Source: Rhodopseudomonas pentothenatexigens (GTDB lineage: Bacteria; Pseudomonadota; Alphaproteobacteria; Rhizobiales; Xanthobacteraceae). Taken from it: a DNA stretch of 44,406 nt. A program made the position numbers and the translations under genes. The notes below the pieces were generated by a model. The model had not been told where the DNA came from and made no database searches. It worked only from the letters and a program-made list of their open reading frames with translations. The stretch spans positions 1-44,406 of the forward strand of contig NZ_UFQQ01000034.1 of the NCBI RefSeq assembly GCF_900218015.1, given 5' to 3'. Within the stretch, counting starts at the first letter, position 1. Each line of letters begins with the position of its first letter. This document shows positions 43,583 to 44,406 of this stretch, one piece after another.

Positions 43583-44086
43583 ATGCACATCAGACCGGCG
43601 ACGTCCGAGGATTTTGACGCGCTTCGGAAAGTCGAGCTCGCCGCTTTCGAGACCCTGCGAAAGGCCGGCGCGGTTCGCGGCCCGGCGTCGGCCAGCGCCC
43701 ACCAGGATTTGCAGCACTATCTCGACCACGGCTTGCTCTATCTGGCTGGCGATCGGAACGACGCTGCCGTCGGTTTCTGTGGCGGTTACATCGCCGACGG
43801 TTTTCTGCACATCGGGGAGCTGGACGTTCATCCCGATTATCAGCGACAGGGCCTGGGTCGGGTGCTGGTGACGACGTTGCTGGCTGAGGGGCGAGCCCGG
43901 AAGCTCGACGGGGCCACGTTGACCACGGATCGTCTCGTCCCGTTCAATGCACCATTCTACGCGACGTTGGGATTCCGCCTCATCGAGCAGCAGAACGCTT
44001 CGCTCCGCCTGCGCCGGATCCTGGAGACCGAGATCGAAAATGGGCTCGACCCGCTGCGGCGCGTTGCGATGATGCTGGAGTTCTGA
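43583..44086 (+). CDS. GNAT-family N-acetyltransferase
   Basis: This 167-residue acetyl-CoA-dependent acetyltransferase has the central acetyl-CoA loop Q/R-x-x-G-x-G/A as DYQRQGLGRVLVTTLLAEGR. The N-terminal IRPATSEDFDALRKVELAAF and the late FNAPFYATLGFRL are typical of GNAT. The acceptor substrate is unknown. ATG at 43583 begins the fold; a GTG nine bases upstream (43574) is an alternative. It is followed by a repeat and the rRNA operon terminator. Confidence 0.88.
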   Translation: MHIRPATSEDFDALRKVELAAFETLRKAGAVRGPASASAHQDLQHYLDHGLLYLAGDRNDAAVGFCGGYIADGFLHIGELDVHPDYQRQGLGRVLVTTLLAEGRARKLDGATLTTDRLVPFNAPFYATLGFRLIEQQNASLRLRRILETEIENGLDPLRRVAMMLEF

Positions 44087-44193
44087 ACCGGCCAGGACAC
44101 CACGGTCGGCAACGACCGGAGGATCCCGAGCACCGGGGAGCGAGGCGAGGCCTGGCGTCTCGGCGGATGAAAAGATCCGGGATGCGGTGTCTC

Positions 44194-44233
44194 ACGGTTC
44201 GAGACGGCGCTTGGCGCCTCCTCGCCACGAGGC
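44194..44233. repeat. Palindromic repeat (family D), copy 2, inverted relative to 18134-18172
   Basis: ACGGTTCGAGACGGCGCTTG followed by GCGCCTCCTCGCCACGAGGC matches the reverse complement of 18134-18172 with only a few differences. It shows that the element near glpR is dispersed. Confidence 0.7.
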
Positions 44234-44267
44234 CTGTGCCCGAGAGACGCGCGCATCGCCGAACGCA

Positions 44268-44299
44268 AAAACGCCGCCTCGGTTTTGAGGCGGCGTTTT
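44268..44299 (-). terminator. rRNA operon terminator
   Basis: AAAACGCCGCCTC / GAGGCGGCGTTTT is a perfect 13-bp stem with a six-base loop (GGTTTT) and a T-tract in either direction. It lies about 50 bases beyond the 5S rRNA 3' end on the minus strand. Confidence 0.85.
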
Positions 44300-44345
44300 G
44301 TGTGTGTTTGTCATCGTGGTGTTTGAGGATCTCTTGTTCTTTGCA

Positions 44346-44406
44346 GGCCTGGCGGCGACCTACTCTCCCGCGTCTTGAGACGGAGTACCATTGGCGCTGA
44401 GGAGTT
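44346..44406 (-). rRNA. rrf: 5S rRNA, 3' part (cut by the window edge)
   Basis: Read on the minus strand, the edge sequence contains GCGCCAATGGTACTCCGTCT, then CAAGACGCGGGAGAGTAGGT, then CGCCGCCAGGCC. This is the 3' half of an alphaproteobacterial 5S rRNA, including the terminal strand that pairs with the missing 5' end. The exact 3' end is uncertain by a few bases. The rest of the rrn operon must lie to the right of the window. Confidence 0.93.

Overview
The window is G+C-rich alphaproteobacterial chromosome. Gene content and the many palindromic intergenic repeats resemble Rhodopseudomonas palustris and its Nitrobacteraceae/Bradyrhizobium relatives (an inference from style; no search was run). 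Genes are densely packed in short operons, often with ATGA or GTGA stop/start overlaps. No tRNA, CRISPR array, transposase or integrase gene was seen. The right edge enters the 3' end of a minus-strand rRNA operon (5S rRNA and its terminator).

Left part (1-9.4 kb): a possibly broken hypothetical gene at the edge, a lytic murein transglycosylase with a peptidoglycan-binding tail, and a five-gene branched-chain-amino-acid-type ABC operon (binding protein, livG, livF, livH, livM). Three of this operon's junctions carry palindromic repeats of three different families, and the livF-livH insertion is flanked by a duplicated stop/start/ribosome-binding segment. A small membrane protein and an Old Yellow Enzyme family reductase follow.

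Centre-left (9.4-18.1 kb, minus strand): a complete glycerol catabolic locus, with a DeoR-type repressor (glpR), glycerol-3-phosphate dehydrogenase (glpD), two ABC ATPases (glpS, glpT), two permeases (glpP, glpQ), a DUF2160-type small membrane protein and a periplasmic binding protein. The ATPase pair carries complementary defects that predict one working and one degenerate ATP site. No glycerol kinase gene is in the window.

Centre (18.1-20.1 kb): a gene-poor accessory patch. It is bounded on the left by a damaged copy of the 3' end of a flavin reductase gene and on the right by the intact gene. Inside are two tiny genes whose products share an aromatic/basic motif, a nine-codon ORF next to a terminator, and repeats.

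Centre-right (20.1-29 kb, minus strand): flavin reductase; a TetR regulator, RND pump and membrane fusion lipoprotein operon with a palindromic candidate operator; a VOC/PhnB-like protein; and a large hybrid sensor kinase containing all phosphorelay modules.

Right part (29-44.4 kb): a CsbD-type stress protein with a possible EcfG promoter, a cytosolic-looking gamma-glutamyltransferase, SlyX, an acyl-CoA ligase, a Crp/Fnr regulator, a DUF3775-like protein, a metallo-beta-lactamase-fold hydrolase, a fumarylacetoacetate hydrolase family enzyme, a glutathione S-transferase, an O6-alkylguanine-DNA methyltransferase, a half-length WaaG-like glycosyltransferase, a PepSY membrane protein with a TonB-dependent siderophore receptor, a secreted protein of unknown function, a GNAT acetyltransferase and the 5S rRNA end.

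Most of the window is ordinary housekeeping and transport DNA. The most unusual points are the asymmetric glycerol ABC ATPases, the repeat insertion that copied a ribosome-binding site inside the liv operon, the tiny-protein patch at 18.3-20.1 kb, and the halved glycosyltransferase.
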